A stretch of DNA of 47,315 nucleotides from positions 14,482 through 61,796 of IMG/VR virus record IMGVR_UViG_3300033148_001550. One strand, given 5' to 3'. Each line of letters begins with the position of its first letter. Positions within the stretch are counted from its first letter, which is position 1. Shown here one piece after another: positions 9,325-20,279 of the stretch. The notes beneath the pieces were generated by a model. It made no database searches, was not told the origin of the DNA, and saw only the letters and a list, made by a program, of their open reading frames with translations. Origin of the DNA: a virus. A program made the position numbers and the translations under genes.

Positions 9325-9933
9325 ATGGCAGTTACAACAGCAGCAGTAGTGGGAGTAGCTTCTTCCGCGGCAGGAACAATAGGGTCTTTTAGTCAAGCGT
9401 CTAAGCAAGCAGATATGGCTGCTAAAGCTCAAAGAGAATCTGAAAGAGCTATGGCGGCAGCTAGAAAAAAAGCAGAAAAAGATTTTTATGCTGGATTAAA
9501 CGTTTCTAGAGAAGCTTATCAATTTGCTAAGGACACAAACTTAGCTACTCAAAATCAGAACATACAGGCTCTTCAAGAAGGTGACCCTAGAAATTTAGCG
9601 GCCGGTATAGGTCTTGTGCAACAAGAAGCCGACGCAAACACAGAGAAAACTAGGCTTACAATGCAGAAGGATTTAGAGAAAAATGCAAAAATGAAAGCCG
9701 ACGCTAAAGATGCTATAAATCAAGATTTAAAAGCAATGGATTTAGGTTACGCTAAAGATCAAGAGTTAATAGCGAAAGAGTCAGCACAAAACGCTGCCAA
9801 AGCTAGGATGGAAGGTTTTCAAGGCGTAGCTGACACCGCTTTAGGTGTAGCTAATTTAGCTCCTTTATTTGGTAATAATCAAACTGATGCGGATAAAGCA
9901 TACCTAGACAGAATGAGTAATTCTACAGTTTAA
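9325..9933 (+). CDS. internal virion / ejection protein, small subunit candidate (202 aa)
   Basis: Starts 2 bp after the acetyltransferase gene. The N-terminus is small-residue and hydrophobic (AVTTAAVVGVASSAAGTIGSF), which could insert in a membrane. Long Ala/Lys/Gln/Glu-rich helix follows (about 25-165), and a second small hydrophobic stretch (GVADTALGVANLAPLFG) lies near the C-terminus. This composition and the position ahead of two larger helical proteins match the small ejection protein of podoviruses (compare T7 gp14 or P22 gp7). It would be released into the cell envelope with the DNA. The call rests on architecture and synteny. Confidence 0.6.
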   Translation: MAVTTAAVVGVASSAAGTIGSFSQASKQADMAAKAQRESERAMAAARKKAEKDFYAGLNVSREAYQFAKDTNLATQNQNIQALQEGDPRNLAAGIGLVQQEADANTEKTRLTMQKDLEKNAKMKADAKDAINQDLKAMDLGYAKDQELIAKESAQNAAKARMEGFQGVADTALGVANLAPLFGNNQTDADKAYLDRMSNSTV

Positions 9934-9942
9934 AAAAAAATT

Positions 9943-12222
9943 ATGGCAAACGAATTTAGCAGAACCCAAACCGTATCTGACTACCAGATATATCAAGGAA
10001 GAGAAAATACCCAGGTTAACTGGAATCAAATGTCGAGAGGCATAAATCAAACTTTTAATAAAATAGCTGAAGATAGAGAGGCTAGAAAGAAGGAGATTGA
10101 TGATGAAACAGACGCGGTATTAAACCAACTTGAAAAAGCAGATGCATATAACTCCCAAACCATGGGGGATACTGTGGCTATGCTTGCAAATCAAATGAGA
10201 GAGCAGGTAACCACACTGAATGGTATCGTTAAGCGAGGAGGTATGAGGCCTAATGAATTTTTAAAATTTATTCAAAAAGCAAAAGACAATATTGCTAACT
10301 GGGGTATCGCTGCTAAAGATTGGGATAGCGCTTATAAAGTAGCTGAGGACAGGCAAAAACTAGGAGAAGACGGAGTTAAAATAGCATCTGGTGTTGAAAC
10401 ATTTACAAAAAAACAACTTCAAGCTTTTGGTAATTTAAATAACATGGTTCCTTGGGTTTCACCAAAGGGTAATGTTTATCAAGTAAGAATGATTGAGGAT
10501 GAAAATGGCAATCAAATTATGCCAGATTACGAAACTCATCCAGAGAATTACTTACCATTTAGTAGTGTTAATGAAAGATTGAACTACATGGACGATGGTA
10601 ATAAATACGATACCAAAACTTTAATAGCTAACAATGTAGATAAAATAGGTACGTTCATTACATCTTATGCAGAGGGATACGAAACACTTGAGGGTGGTGG
10701 CGCTGTAGTAACTACAGAAGGCGCAAGACAAATGAATGCTTTACTTAAAGACGAGGATGGTGAGGCTTACAAAGCTTTTGATAAATTAAGAGAGGGTATT
10801 GTAAATGAAGTGGTGTTAACCACTTTAAACGAATCTGGTGAAAGCGATATACCAAATGTTGCAAACATATTAATACAGCATGGAATTGGAGAATTTGAAC
10901 TAGCTCAAAGCGAAGAGCAGTTTAGAGAAATGTATCCAGGTAGAAGCTTGGATAAAATGATAAAAGTAGATTACACAACTGCTCCTCCAACATTTACTTA
11001 TACAGAAGAAATGATTGAGGCGGCTCAAGACCATGTTAGATTACAGGTTGAAAGCCAGGTTGGTTATAAGAGAACTCGAACTGAAGGTAAGAGTGGTCAA
11101 CAAGAAAGCCAAGCAACAACTGGAAACAGAGAGAAAATAGTAAAAGTAGGAGGTTTCGCTGCGCAAATTGCAGACGCTCTTACTGCTGATCCAGCAAATG
11201 CTGATGCTATTGTAAGAGGATTGATAACGGATATTAATCAAACTAATGCAAATACAGAGTTGGCTGAGATAGTAGACTACAGAATTGATGATGATGAAAT
11301 TACATTCTTTAGAGAAGGTGATAAACCTATCACGCTTCCTAGAAGAAGTATAACTGGCGAAATAGATGATTTAGCTACTCCAGACAAAAATGAAGCTTAT
11401 ACTGATGTTGATTTAATAAACGAAATAACAGGTGTTTATAAATCTTTAACTGGAGAGAAAGGTGTTAACAGAACTCAAATAGAAGAAGGTTTAGCAGAAG
11501 TTGATTATAACTTAGGTGACAAAGATAAGCGTCGTGGAACTCTTCAAGGAGGAACACCTAGAGAAGCATTTGGATTAATTACTGAAACCGACAATATAAA
11601 TAAAAAAGGTGACACTGTTAAGTCATTAGTAGTAGATGAGTTTGACGGATGGCTTGACGGAGAAGGTAATACTGGTGGTATAATTGACTGGTTATCCGGA
11701 GATTCTAGTTCAATGAGATCTATTAATGATGTTGTTATGAAAGCTATTAAGCCAGCCGTTAAAAGGAATATTGCTAACAATGACGAGTTAGCTAATGTAA
11801 GCACTTCTTTGATTGAGGATGAAAAAGCAGACCAAGCTCTTGAAGCGTGGAAGCAAACAGAATATGGTAAAAAATTCATGGCAGAGAATCCTAACTTCTT
11901 AGACGGTAGAGATAGTGAAGAAGAAGTAGTTATGATAAGAGGAGCTGGTGTCGCAGTTCCTATACTGTTAGACCAAAGTATGTCTACTGGACAGATTTCT
12001 GAATTAATAACTCGAGCAGTAAATGATATGACTCAAGCAGTAAATGCAGAGAGAGCTAAAACAGATAACAGAAGAGCTAAATCAACAAAAAAACTGTCAG
12101 TAAATGAGATTCAAGCAAAAAATAGCTATAATAAATATCTTACAGATAAGGGATTAACGGATTCTCGTAGAAACCAGATGGCTTATAAAAAGTTTATTAT
12201 AGATAAGTGGAATGCTCAATAA
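9943..12222 (+). CDS. internal virion / ejection protein, middle subunit candidate (759 aa)
   Basis: Almost wholly helical and charged, without a signal peptide or membrane span. It opens with FSRTQTVSDYQIYQGR, then coiled-coil-like sequence (FNKIAEDREARKKEIDDE) at about 35-65. A region at 170-220 with WVSPKGNVYQVRMIEDENG reads as a small beta domain. The C-terminus (MAYKKFIIDKWNAQ) is basic. It sits 10 bp from both neighbours, as the middle member of a 202/759/2597-residue trio like podovirus internal core proteins. I see no lytic or protease motif. Its function is inferred from position. Confidence 0.58.
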   Translation: MANEFSRTQTVSDYQIYQGRENTQVNWNQMSRGINQTFNKIAEDREARKKEIDDETDAVLNQLEKADAYNSQTMGDTVAMLANQMREQVTTLNGIVKRGGMRPNEFLKFIQKAKDNIANWGIAAKDWDSAYKVAEDRQKLGEDGVKIASGVETFTKKQLQAFGNLNNMVPWVSPKGNVYQVRMIEDENGNQIMPDYETHPENYLPFSSVNERLNYMDDGNKYDTKTLIANNVDKIGTFITSYAEGYETLEGGGAVVTTEGARQMNALLKDEDGEAYKAFDKLREGIVNEVVLTTLNESGESDIPNVANILIQHGIGEFELAQSEEQFREMYPGRSLDKMIKVDYTTAPPTFTYTEEMIEAAQDHVRLQVESQVGYKRTRTEGKSGQQESQATTGNREKIVKVGGFAAQIADALTADPANADAIVRGLITDINQTNANTELAEIVDYRIDDDEITFFREGDKPITLPRRSITGEIDDLATPDKNEAYTDVDLINEITGVYKSLTGEKGVNRTQIEEGLAEVDYNLGDKDKRRGTLQGGTPREAFGLITETDNINKKGDTVKSLVVDEFDGWLDGEGNTGGIIDWLSGDSSSMRSINDVVMKAIKPAVKRNIANNDELANVSTSLIEDEKADQALEAWKQTEYGKKFMAENPNFLDGRDSEEEVVMIRGAGVAVPILLDQSMSTGQISELITRAVNDMTQAVNAERAKTDNRRAKSTKKLSVNEIQAKNSYNKYLTDKGLTDSRRNQMAYKKFIIDKWNAQ

Positions 12223-12231
12223 ATATAGTAT

Positions 12232-15200
12232 ATGTTTGAAATAGAAGATTTATTTGAATTAGACCTTTTGCAAGAGGGGTTATTTAACTCTGGTAGTGAG
12301 TTTAAAGAATTTGTTTCCGGTGCTGATGACGAAACTATTTATGGTTTGGTTAAAGAAGGGGTGTTTGAATCTTTAGAAGATTTTCAAAGCCAGGTTAATT
12401 TAAAAAAAAAAGAAGAGGAATTACCTGGTACTGGGGACGAGGGCGATACGGATGCAGATACTACAACGCCTTCGGTGGGGGATGGATCTTCGGATACTTC
12501 ACCAGTAACTCCAGAAAGTAATCTTCTAAATAGAACTGTTCAAGATGTAAATCCAGAGGATGTTCCGACTGAAGAGGTTGAGGAAGTGGTGGTTGAGCAG
12601 GAGGATGTTATCCCTCCGGTTGTTGAGCAGGAAGAACAAACCGTAGTTCAAGGAGCGGACGAATTAACATTAACTCCAGAAGAAGCACAAGCAAGACTAG
12701 ATAATTTACTTCAAGCAGGTGATGATGTTACTGTATCTACCTCTATTACAGATGGTAAAGAAGAGAGTGGAGAAGATGAAACTTGGCTAGAAGAAAGCTG
12801 GCTCGGTCAAGCCCTGGACTGGGCTTTTGACGATGTGCCTATCCTTGGTGTTTTAAGTGCTGATTTTTGGGGAGATATGTATAGAGCTATTGGTAATGGA
12901 TTTACCAAAGGGCAATCTGTAGATGAAGCTATTGAATTATTCGCTAAAGGCAAAAACATATCAGACTCTGATTTACAAGAATACATACAGGCTGTAAAGA
13001 GAAGTGATGGTGTTGCTATGTCTGACGAAATGAAAAGCTTTCAAAAGATATACGAAGATAATGGTGGTGGTTTCTTAGGATTTATATTAGGCTTTGGTTC
13101 TAACCTTTCTATTGCTCCAGAATTATTAATTGATTCTTTTTCATCTATGCTTAATCCTGCGTCAGTTGCGGCTGCCGGAGTAGGAGCAGGTACAGGTGCT
13201 GCGACAGGTGCTGCTTTAACAGCGGTGTCTGGGCCAGGTGCTTTATTTGGAGCAGGAGCAGGAGCGGTTGGTGGCGCATTTGGTGGTGCGTCTTTAGCGT
13301 TAGAGTTCGGTATGTCTTATACTGAATTTATGAAAGAAGAAGTTGAGTCAAAGGGTGGTAAGTTTGATGCAGAAGGTATAAGGCTTGTTCTTGAAGATCC
13401 AGAAGCGTTGCAAAGAATAAGAAACAAGGCAGCAACTAGAGGTATTGCTATCGGTATGATTGACGCAATAACAGCTGGTGTGGCAGGTAAAGTGGTAGGT
13501 ACTACCGGTAAAGTAATAGCTAAAGGAACTGCCAAGCAGTTAGCTAAAGCTGGTAAAGGAGCTGTAACTAAAAACGCTGTTCAAAAAGGAGTTGAGGTTG
13601 CGGCTAGATACGGAAAAAGAATAGCTCCAGTAGCCAGTGGTTTAGGTGTTGAGATTGGTGGGGGTAGTCTTGGTGAAGCAACCGCAAGAGCTTTAGCTGG
13701 ACAGGAAATGGATATTGCTGAAATAGGTTTAGAAGGGTTTGCTGGAGCTGGTTCAGCTCCGATAACTTTAGCGCGTGGTGCATTCATTACACCACAATAC
13801 AGACTTGGTAAAGACTTTGTTACTAAAGATTATATATTAGCGACTATTGGTACAGCTACGCCACAGCAAATAGCAGATATGGATATAGATATAACCAATG
13901 ATCCAGATTTAAAAGCAGTTGTTACTGATATAAAAGCAGAATCTCAATTTGCTTTAGAGATAGAAAAAACCTATCCTATGATACCAGATGGTGAGGCTAA
14001 GAGTGAAATAATTAAACTGCAAATAGAAAGAAGTAAATTACCGGATACTGCCTCTGAAACAACAAAGCTTAGAAAAAGACAGATAGACCAAAGGATAGCA
14101 GAAATCGTAGATGACTATAGCCAAGTCATGACAGAGGAGGTTAGAGTAGAGCAGGATGGAAATACCTTTAGCGAAGTTATTACTGTAACAAAAGGTGATG
14201 CTAAAAAACAACTCGCTAAAGATGGTATTGAAGACCCTACTCAACGTCAAATAAGTGATATGCAAAAAGCTCTCATGGAGAGAGAAAAATCTAGAGATAG
14301 ATCAGCAGAAAAAGCTTTAGCCGACGCTGAAGCAGAAGCGCAAGCGCAAGCTGAAGCATTAGTGACTGACCAGGAGGTAATGGATAGATTAAATGAAACA
14401 GGGACGGTTTATACAGACCAAGAGTTTAGTAATGTAAAAAAAATATTAATTAAAGAGAAAAAAGATGCCATTCAAAAGTCAAGCACAGAGGGCGTGGATG
14501 TACAAGAATCTTCCAGAGATGGCGAAGGAGTGGGAGAAGGTAACATCCAACAAGAGGCTACCCAAGAGGGTAACCAAGAAGCTCAAACCAAAGAAACAAA
14601 GAAAATTGCCGAGAAGGAGAAAGCGGAAGTAGTTGAAACTAAAAGGGTTGAAGATTACGATGTTATTTTAAAGGAAGAAACATTTACTATAACTGATGAA
14701 TTTGGTGCTAAAAGCGTAATAACAGTAGAAACAAATTTAGATGGTTCTTTAAGAAAGGCGCTAGTTGAAAATTTTGATGAAAACGGAAATAGCACTAGGG
14801 GTGAGTTTGTTAAACTTGCTGACAATGATATCGTTGTTAGAGATGGATTAACCGCAGAACAGTTACTAACACAGAGATTACAAGAGGGTGAGGTAATTGA
14901 AAAGACATCAGAGAAAAGTGGTAATGAAATAATCAATCCTAAAAAGATAGCGCGATTAACTACTGACCAAAAACAAAAGCTAGGTATAGAAACCGAAACG
15001 CAGGGAGTAGATAAGCAATCTAGAATAGATTCTGCTCCTAAAATATTTGGTAAATCTCATACTGATAAAAAACTACCTTATGGTAAAGCTGTTATCTCTG
15101 ACATAACAAGTCCAGACTCTAAGGGTGTACAGACGGCTAAATATAATAATCCACAGACAGGCGAGTTAGATGTTATTATAAGTAGCAGTGGCGATTCCGC

Positions 15201-18200
15201 TAATTTTGTTGGCTTCACAAGAGTTTACGAAAACGGTAAACCCACAAATCAGTTTACCGCTAAAATGGAGTCTACCGGAGATGCTTTTAAGAACATGATT
15301 ACTGAGGCGGAAAACGCCCTACCAGACGGAGCAGAAGTAATAGAGGTAACCACTATATCTATAGGTGGTTTAAAAACATATAATAAGTCTAAAACCTTAA
15401 GTGAAAAGGTAGATGCTGATGGTAATGTTGTTACAAAAACAACAAAGTATAGCGATGCAACGCAACAATCTGTAAAAGAGAAGGGTAACGAAGCGGCTTT
15501 TAGTGCTTTTCAAACTGACGATAAAGCTAAGGCTGAAGCTGAGGTTGATAAAATAAAAAAAGCATATCCAGGGATTGACGTTAAAATAAAAAGGCGAGGA
15601 TCTAAAAGGGGTAAAAAAACTTACACTATAGATTTAGAGTTGCCGGTTTTAGTTAAAACACCAAAAGCTCCTAAAAATTTTCAAACCATACCTCCATCTC
15701 AACGTAAAGGAGGGCCTCAAGTATTTAGAGTTCCTGGCAGTAGAACTGTAGATGTTCAGTTAAATGAAGACGGAACTGTGCAGGCTATCAATAGAAAAAC
15801 AGGCAGACCTTTAAAAAAGATACCAAAAAAGATTGAAAGATTTATTTTGGAAACGGTAGTAGATGTTAATGAGGGTAAGAAGGCTGATTTAGAGGGTGTA
15901 AGCAATCCTCGTGAGGTTGATCAACGAATAATAGATACTTCAGAAAACCCAAAAGAAGTAGCTGATGCTATATCTGCTCTTAAAAATGAAGAGCAAACAC
16001 AACTAGAAGCAAGGGATTTGGAGTTTGGGTTAGATGCCTTAATAAATAAAACTAAAAAAGGCGCAGCTCCTGTTGTAAAATTTACTCCAGAAAGCTGGAA
16101 ACGAGTAACTGGATTATCGCCTAGAGAAAGTGGTGTGTCAAGTATATGGATAGCTTCCAAAGAAAGGGGAGGAGTAAGTTTAGAGGATGGATATTTATCT
16201 TATGTCACTGATCCAGATCAAATCGCTGTAGATGTAGAAATCACACCTAGTGAAGTAGCGGAGTTTGTTAAGGCGAATCCGAATAAAGAAGCTATGAATG
16301 CATTAAAGCTGGATGCAGAGTCAAGCACTTTAGCTGACTTAAGACTGAAATTTACAGAGTTAACAGGAATGCCAGCTACTGATGCTAACATAGATGTAGT
16401 AAATAAAATTGATCCGGACAGAGCGCCTAATGTAGATGTTCAGCAACAAAGTCAAGAGCGACTAGAAAAACAATCTACAGAACCTGGTATTTTTGGAAAG
16501 AAAAGAGGGCCATCAGCTAAGCGAATTACTCAAGGTAAAAATAAAAAGACAGTTGAGGTTAATGACTCTAAAGCGCTGGCTGAACAAATACGTTTAGAAT
16601 CTAAGGCTGCAAGAGAGTCTGAAACGGCTTACAGAAAATCTCAAAGAAAAGTTCTTGACTTAATATCAAGCTTAAAAACTAGAGGTATAATAAAATCAAA
16701 ACAATCTTTAGTAATGACTCGAAAAGTTTTAAGCACCAACTATTCTAGTGATGTTCAAGTAAAAAAACTTGTAGATTATGTAACTAAAGTAATGGATGAC
16801 GCTTCTATAAACCAAACAATAAAAGATATTCAAACCGCTATTGGTAATCCTAAAAAGAATGGTGTTAAGTATAACATTAGAAAAGGTAAGTTTGGAGCTA
16901 ACAGCGATGCTTTGGTAGATGTTTTAACGGCTTTAGCTGACGCTGACATAAGCAACATACCATTAGAAAAATTAAACGCCACAAAACAGCTCTTAGAGTT
17001 TTATGGGAAAAGAGGGAAGCTGGAGTTTACAAATATTGGAGGCGATTTAAAAACAGGGTTAGATATTTTAAACTCCATGGATAAGTCTATGGAGCAGAAC
17101 ATTGATTTAGAAGCTGAAGGTAAGAAGAAAAAGAAAAAGAAAACTAAACAGTACGATGTGGCTAAGGCTATAAGTGAAATAAAAACTAAAAAGCCAGACT
17201 TAAGTAAGCTTACAGACGATAATGATATAGAGATTGCAAAGCAATTTAGAAACCTAACCAGAGAAGATATAAAAAGTCTTATCAAAGAAAAGGATGGTGA
17301 GTTTGATTATAGCAACCTTGAAACCCTTAGAGTAGTAATGCAGAACCTTACTCAAGGTGTTGTAAATGTGGATACAAATAATGTTTTAAATGAAATAATT
17401 AGTAACAGAGCGTCTAAGCCTGTTTCTTCTGTTGTAAAAAAAGTAACTAAAAACGGAATACTAAAACATTTTAAAAACGTAAGTTCTTCAATAAAGCTAG
17501 CTCTTACAAACTCAAGGTCTGGTAAGAATTTAATCTTAGATAAAATAAGATCTAACGTAGCTACTGCTGTTGATAATGCTTTTGGCAACCTTAACAGTAC
17601 TGTTATATACGATAATACTTTTGGTAAGTTAGCTAAAGCATCTGAAAATATGAATGTATTTATATCTAAAATAAGAGCTGAGGTTGATACTGCCAGAAAT
17701 TTATTAGAAACTGATGGTGTGAACAAGGTTAGAAAATTTTTAGGAGGAAGAAATACGGATAATAAAGTTGTTAAAAAAGCTTATAAATTAAGACTGTTGC
17801 AATTAACCAGGGAGTATTTAAATAATTTTGTTGACGGAGAACCAAACCCTAAAGCTCCAAACCCTAAAGATTTTTTAGATTTAACTATAAAAGATATAAG
17901 AAATAAAAAAGGGACACAGCAGTTGAGTGAATTAGATGCAAAAACCCTTGAGTCGTTACAAAAAGAATTTACTGTTGATGGCGAGATAAGCTTAGAAAAG
18001 CTGGAAAAAAGCCTAACTAAAAATGAAAAGAAAGCTTTAAAAATATTAGATGCGCAAAATGCAAAACTTGCTCCGTTATCTAAATTTACTTCTGGAGTTT
18101 TAAGAGGCAACAGAGTTGAGCTTTATAACTCCTATTCTCATAGGGTTGTTTTAAGGTCTGGCGTAGACCAAAATGCAGACTTAACACAAAGAGGTAAAGA

Positions 18201-20025
18201 GTATTCTCAAGCCTCAACTAAAGGTGGAGCTAACCTTAGCCGAACAAAAGGAGCAAAACCTATTAGCTTTGATCCATTCTATTCTTTAGAGAGAGGTTCT
18301 ACAGAGGTGGCTTTGGATTATTTTATGACTAATGAGGTTAGAAGAGTAAAGAAAACCATAAATAAAGTTACCGCTGAGATAGATGCAGACCCTAATAGCA
18401 CTGACGCTCAAAAGTCAGCAGTGTCTGCTTTAGATAAATCAGTTACTGAAATATTAGAAGTTACTTTTGGAGAGCAGCTTAGAGATGTAAGTTTCCTTGG
18501 AAATTTTGCCAACAAAGTTAAAAGAATTGCTTATCAAGCTATACTTGGCTCAGTCACCAGAATGGGTAGTGAAATTATTACAAATATGTCTATGATTATA
18601 GCTGACCCAAAAGCCGCTGCAAGAGGGTTTTCTGAATTTTCAAAATTATCTTTTTTAAGCAGAAAAGAAGGTACGGACATACTTAATAACTTAGGGTCAA
18701 GAATGACAACCAGATTGTTTGACACTAAAAGTTTATCTAGTAGGTTTGCTGACATGACAGGTTTCTTTCAAAGCACCCCCTCGGACGGTACTGCAAGAGG
18801 TCGTGTCGCTAATATTATGGGGATTATAATGAGAATGGGTATAAAGCAAACTGCCGCTGTGGCGGATAAAATTGCTGGAACTATAATATCTTTTCCAGAC
18901 AAATCTCTTAGTATACCTATGTGGTATGGAAAGTTTGCTACAACTTTTGAGGCTGAAACAGGTATAAAATTAACATCTAAAGATTTAAAAGAAATAGGAA
19001 AAGGTGAGAGTAAATATTTAGGCGATAAATATAAAGCAGCCATAGCAGAGGCTACAAGAAAAGCAGACCAAACAGCTACTATGGTAGGTACTTCTAAAAA
19101 CTCTTTTGACACTGTAATTAAAAATCAATACAGACAAACCGGAAAGGGTGGAGGCGGAATGTTAAATGCTTATAGAGCTGCAAATAAATTTATGGCTAAT
19201 TTTAGTCTATTTGAATATGCTACCGCTAGGTTTGCTGTGGGTGCATTGCAAAGGCGAGGAGATATATCAAGGACACAAGCATTAGGAATATTAGCTGGAG
19301 TTGGTATGCGTATGACTATGTATCCTATACTATATGCTGCTCTAAGCCAGGCTTTCGACGATGAGCTTTTTGGAACAGATACAGAAGAGGATGAATCTGA
19401 TATAGAAGACATTATAACAAGACAAGTTGTGGGAACTATGTTAACTCTTATGACTAGAAAAAGTATGGGAAATATTCCTAACTTAGTACCATCAATGCTT
19501 ATAGAGCAGTTCAACGAACAAGCTTTAGAGGGATTAAGAAATGGCGAAGATTATAACCCATACAAACACTCTATTGTTTATAATCAGTTGAGCTTAGATA
19601 ATATTGAAGATAAAGGCTTAACCAGAACAGCTGTAGGTATTATGGCTGGACCATATGGGCCAATAATAAAAACCTTGGAGCGAATGACTGACTTATCATT
19701 TAGGTCTGTAAATAATAGAACAGAAGAGAGTAAAGAGAAAAATAAAAAAGAGCTAACCGATAGAATGGTTTTAGAATTATTAGGTAACAGTGGATTAGTT
19801 CCTTTTTATAAAGATATAAGACGTATTATTATTAAAGATATGTTTGAAGACCAAAGAAAGAGTGAGCAAAGAAGAAAAGAAGAAAAGGAGTATAAGGAAT
19901 ACTTAGAATTTTTAAAAGAAAATGATCCTGGAACATATAGAGAGGAGTTAAGAAATAAAGCTAATGATTCTTTTGAAGGAGAGTATTTTGAAGATAATAA
20001 TTTTGATCCAAGCGAATGGGAATAA
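12232..20025 (+). CDS. giant internal virion / ejection protein (2597 aa)
   Basis: Longest gene in the window. In order: an N-terminal helical domain (1-60, FNSGSEFKEFVSGADD...EDFQSQVNLKKK), an acidic Pro/Thr/Glu linker (60-170), a Trp-rich segment (185-220), and a Gly/Ala-rich hydrophobic stretch (about 305-362, GVGAGTGAATGAALTAVSG) that could cross a membrane. A charged coiled-coil region follows (about 683-783), then several mixed domains, a run of eight lysines near 1631 and a helical region at 1700-2150. A second hydrophobic/amphipathic zone lies at about 2170-2390, and the tail is very charged (EDQRKSEQRRKEEKEYKEYL). Size and order suit a gp16-like protein ejected through the envelope. 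I find no clear transglycosylase or polymerase motif. Confidence 0.6.
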   Translation: MFEIEDLFELDLLQEGLFNSGSEFKEFVSGADDETIYGLVKEGVFESLEDFQSQVNLKKKEEELPGTGDEGDTDADTTTPSVGDGSSDTSPVTPESNLLNRTVQDVNPEDVPTEEVEEVVVEQEDVIPPVVEQEEQTVVQGADELTLTPEEAQARLDNLLQAGDDVTVSTSITDGKEESGEDETWLEESWLGQALDWAFDDVPILGVLSADFWGDMYRAIGNGFTKGQSVDEAIELFAKGKNISDSDLQEYIQAVKRSDGVAMSDEMKSFQKIYEDNGGGFLGFILGFGSNLSIAPELLIDSFSSMLNPASVAAAGVGAGTGAATGAALTAVSGPGALFGAGAGAVGGAFGGASLALEFGMSYTEFMKEEVESKGGKFDAEGIRLVLEDPEALQRIRNKAATRGIAIGMIDAITAGVAGKVVGTTGKVIAKGTAKQLAKAGKGAVTKNAVQKGVEVAARYGKRIAPVASGLGVEIGGGSLGEATARALAGQEMDIAEIGLEGFAGAGSAPITLARGAFITPQYRLGKDFVTKDYILATIGTATPQQIADMDIDITNDPDLKAVVTDIKAESQFALEIEKTYPMIPDGEAKSEIIKLQIERSKLPDTASETTKLRKRQIDQRIAEIVDDYSQVMTEEVRVEQDGNTFSEVITVTKGDAKKQLAKDGIEDPTQRQISDMQKALMEREKSRDRSAEKALADAEAEAQAQAEALVTDQEVMDRLNETGTVYTDQEFSNVKKILIKEKKDAIQKSSTEGVDVQESSRDGEGVGEGNIQQEATQEGNQEAQTKETKKIAEKEKAEVVETKRVEDYDVILKEETFTITDEFGAKSVITVETNLDGSLRKALVENFDENGNSTRGEFVKLADNDIVVRDGLTAEQLLTQRLQEGEVIEKTSEKSGNEIINPKKIARLTTDQKQKLGIETETQGVDKQSRIDSAPKIFGKSHTDKKLPYGKAVISDITSPDSKGVQTAKYNNPQTGELDVIISSSGDSANFVGFTRVYENGKPTNQFTAKMESTGDAFKNMITEAENALPDGAEVIEVTTISIGGLKTYNKSKTLSEKVDADGNVVTKTTKYSDATQQSVKEKGNEAAFSAFQTDDKAKAEAEVDKIKKAYPGIDVKIKRRGSKRGKKTYTIDLELPVLVKTPKAPKNFQTIPPSQRKGGPQVFRVPGSRTVDVQLNEDGTVQAINRKTGRPLKKIPKKIERFILETVVDVNEGKKADLEGVSNPREVDQRIIDTSENPKEVADAISALKNEEQTQLEARDLEFGLDALINKTKKGAAPVVKFTPESWKRVTGLSPRESGVSSIWIASKERGGVSLEDGYLSYVTDPDQIAVDVEITPSEVAEFVKANPNKEAMNALKLDAESSTLADLRLKFTELTGMPATDANIDVVNKIDPDRAPNVDVQQQSQERLEKQSTEPGIFGKKRGPSAKRITQGKNKKTVEVNDSKALAEQIRLESKAARESETAYRKSQRKVLDLISSLKTRGIIKSKQSLVMTRKVLSTNYSSDVQVKKLVDYVTKVMDDASINQTIKDIQTAIGNPKKNGVKYNIRKGKFGANSDALVDVLTALADADISNIPLEKLNATKQLLEFYGKRGKLEFTNIGGDLKTGLDILNSMDKSMEQNIDLEAEGKKKKKKKTKQYDVAKAISEIKTKKPDLSKLTDDNDIEIAKQFRNLTREDIKSLIKEKDGEFDYSNLETLRVVMQNLTQGVVNVDTNNVLNEIISNRASKPVSSVVKKVTKNGILKHFKNVSSSIKLALTNSRSGKNLILDKIRSNVATAVDNAFGNLNSTVIYDNTFGKLAKASENMNVFISKIRAEVDTARNLLETDGVNKVRKFLGGRNTDNKVVKKAYKLRLLQLTREYLNNFVDGEPNPKAPNPKDFLDLTIKDIRNKKGTQQLSELDAKTLESLQKEFTVDGEISLEKLEKSLTKNEKKALKILDAQNAKLAPLSKFTSGVLRGNRVELYNSYSHRVVLRSGVDQNADLTQRGKEYSQASTKGGANLSRTKGAKPISFDPFYSLERGSTEVALDYFMTNEVRRVKKTINKVTAEIDADPNSTDAQKSAVSALDKSVTEILEVTFGEQLRDVSFLGNFANKVKRIAYQAILGSVTRMGSEIITNMSMIIADPKAAARGFSEFSKLSFLSRKEGTDILNNLGSRMTTRLFDTKSLSSRFADMTGFFQSTPSDGTARGRVANIMGIIMRMGIKQTAAVADKIAGTIISFPDKSLSIPMWYGKFATTFEAETGIKLTSKDLKEIGKGESKYLGDKYKAAIAEATRKADQTATMVGTSKNSFDTVIKNQYRQTGKGGGGMLNAYRAANKFMANFSLFEYATARFAVGALQRRGDISRTQALGILAGVGMRMTMYPILYAALSQAFDDELFGTDTEEDESDIEDIITRQVVGTMLTLMTRKSMGNIPNLVPSMLIEQFNEQALEGLRNGEDYNPYKHSIVYNQLSLDNIEDKGLTRTAVGIMAGPYGPIIKTLERMTDLSFRSVNNRTEESKEKNKKELTDRMVLELLGNSGLVPFYKDIRRIIIKDMFEDQRKSEQRRKEEKEYKEYLEFLKENDPGTYREELRNKANDSFEGEYFEDNNFDPSEWE

Positions 20026-20048
20026 AAAATTTTAACGAACACACAAGT

Positions 20049-20279
20049 ATGCTTAATAGCTATAAGGTTTTAACTGGAAAGCAAACCTATCGCGATATGC
20101 TTGAAAAAAACGAAGAGGTATATTTTGTATTTAATCCTACAATACCTGTTATCCCTATGGATAATGATGTATACGACCAAGTTAGATTATACTTTGAAGA
20201 GATTGAGGATTACCGCAAGTGCGCTGAAATACACTGGGCTAAATGCAAGGCATTAGCTGAAGATTCCTATAATTACTAA
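20049..20279 (+). CDS. small hypothetical protein (76 aa)
   Basis: Begins MLNSYKVLTGKQTYRDML and continues with a Pro-rich NPTIPVIPMDND turn, then a helix (VYDQVRLYFEEIEDYRKCAE). An in-frame ATG at 20016 would overlap the giant ejection gene by 10 bp and add 11 residues; I prefer 20049. It is the last gene of the rightward virion block. Its final 27 bases overlap, tail to tail, a small leftward gene. Function unknown. Confidence 0.55.
   Translation: MLNSYKVLTGKQTYRDMLEKNEEVYFVFNPTIPVIPMDNDVYDQVRLYFEEIEDYRKCAEIHWAKCKALAEDSYNY

Noticed and set aside
14038-19514. Several long open frames on the minus strand opposite the giant ejection gene
   Set aside because: They have hydrophobic, low-complexity translations typical of antisense to a Lys/Glu-rich gene, and no promoter or coherent order.
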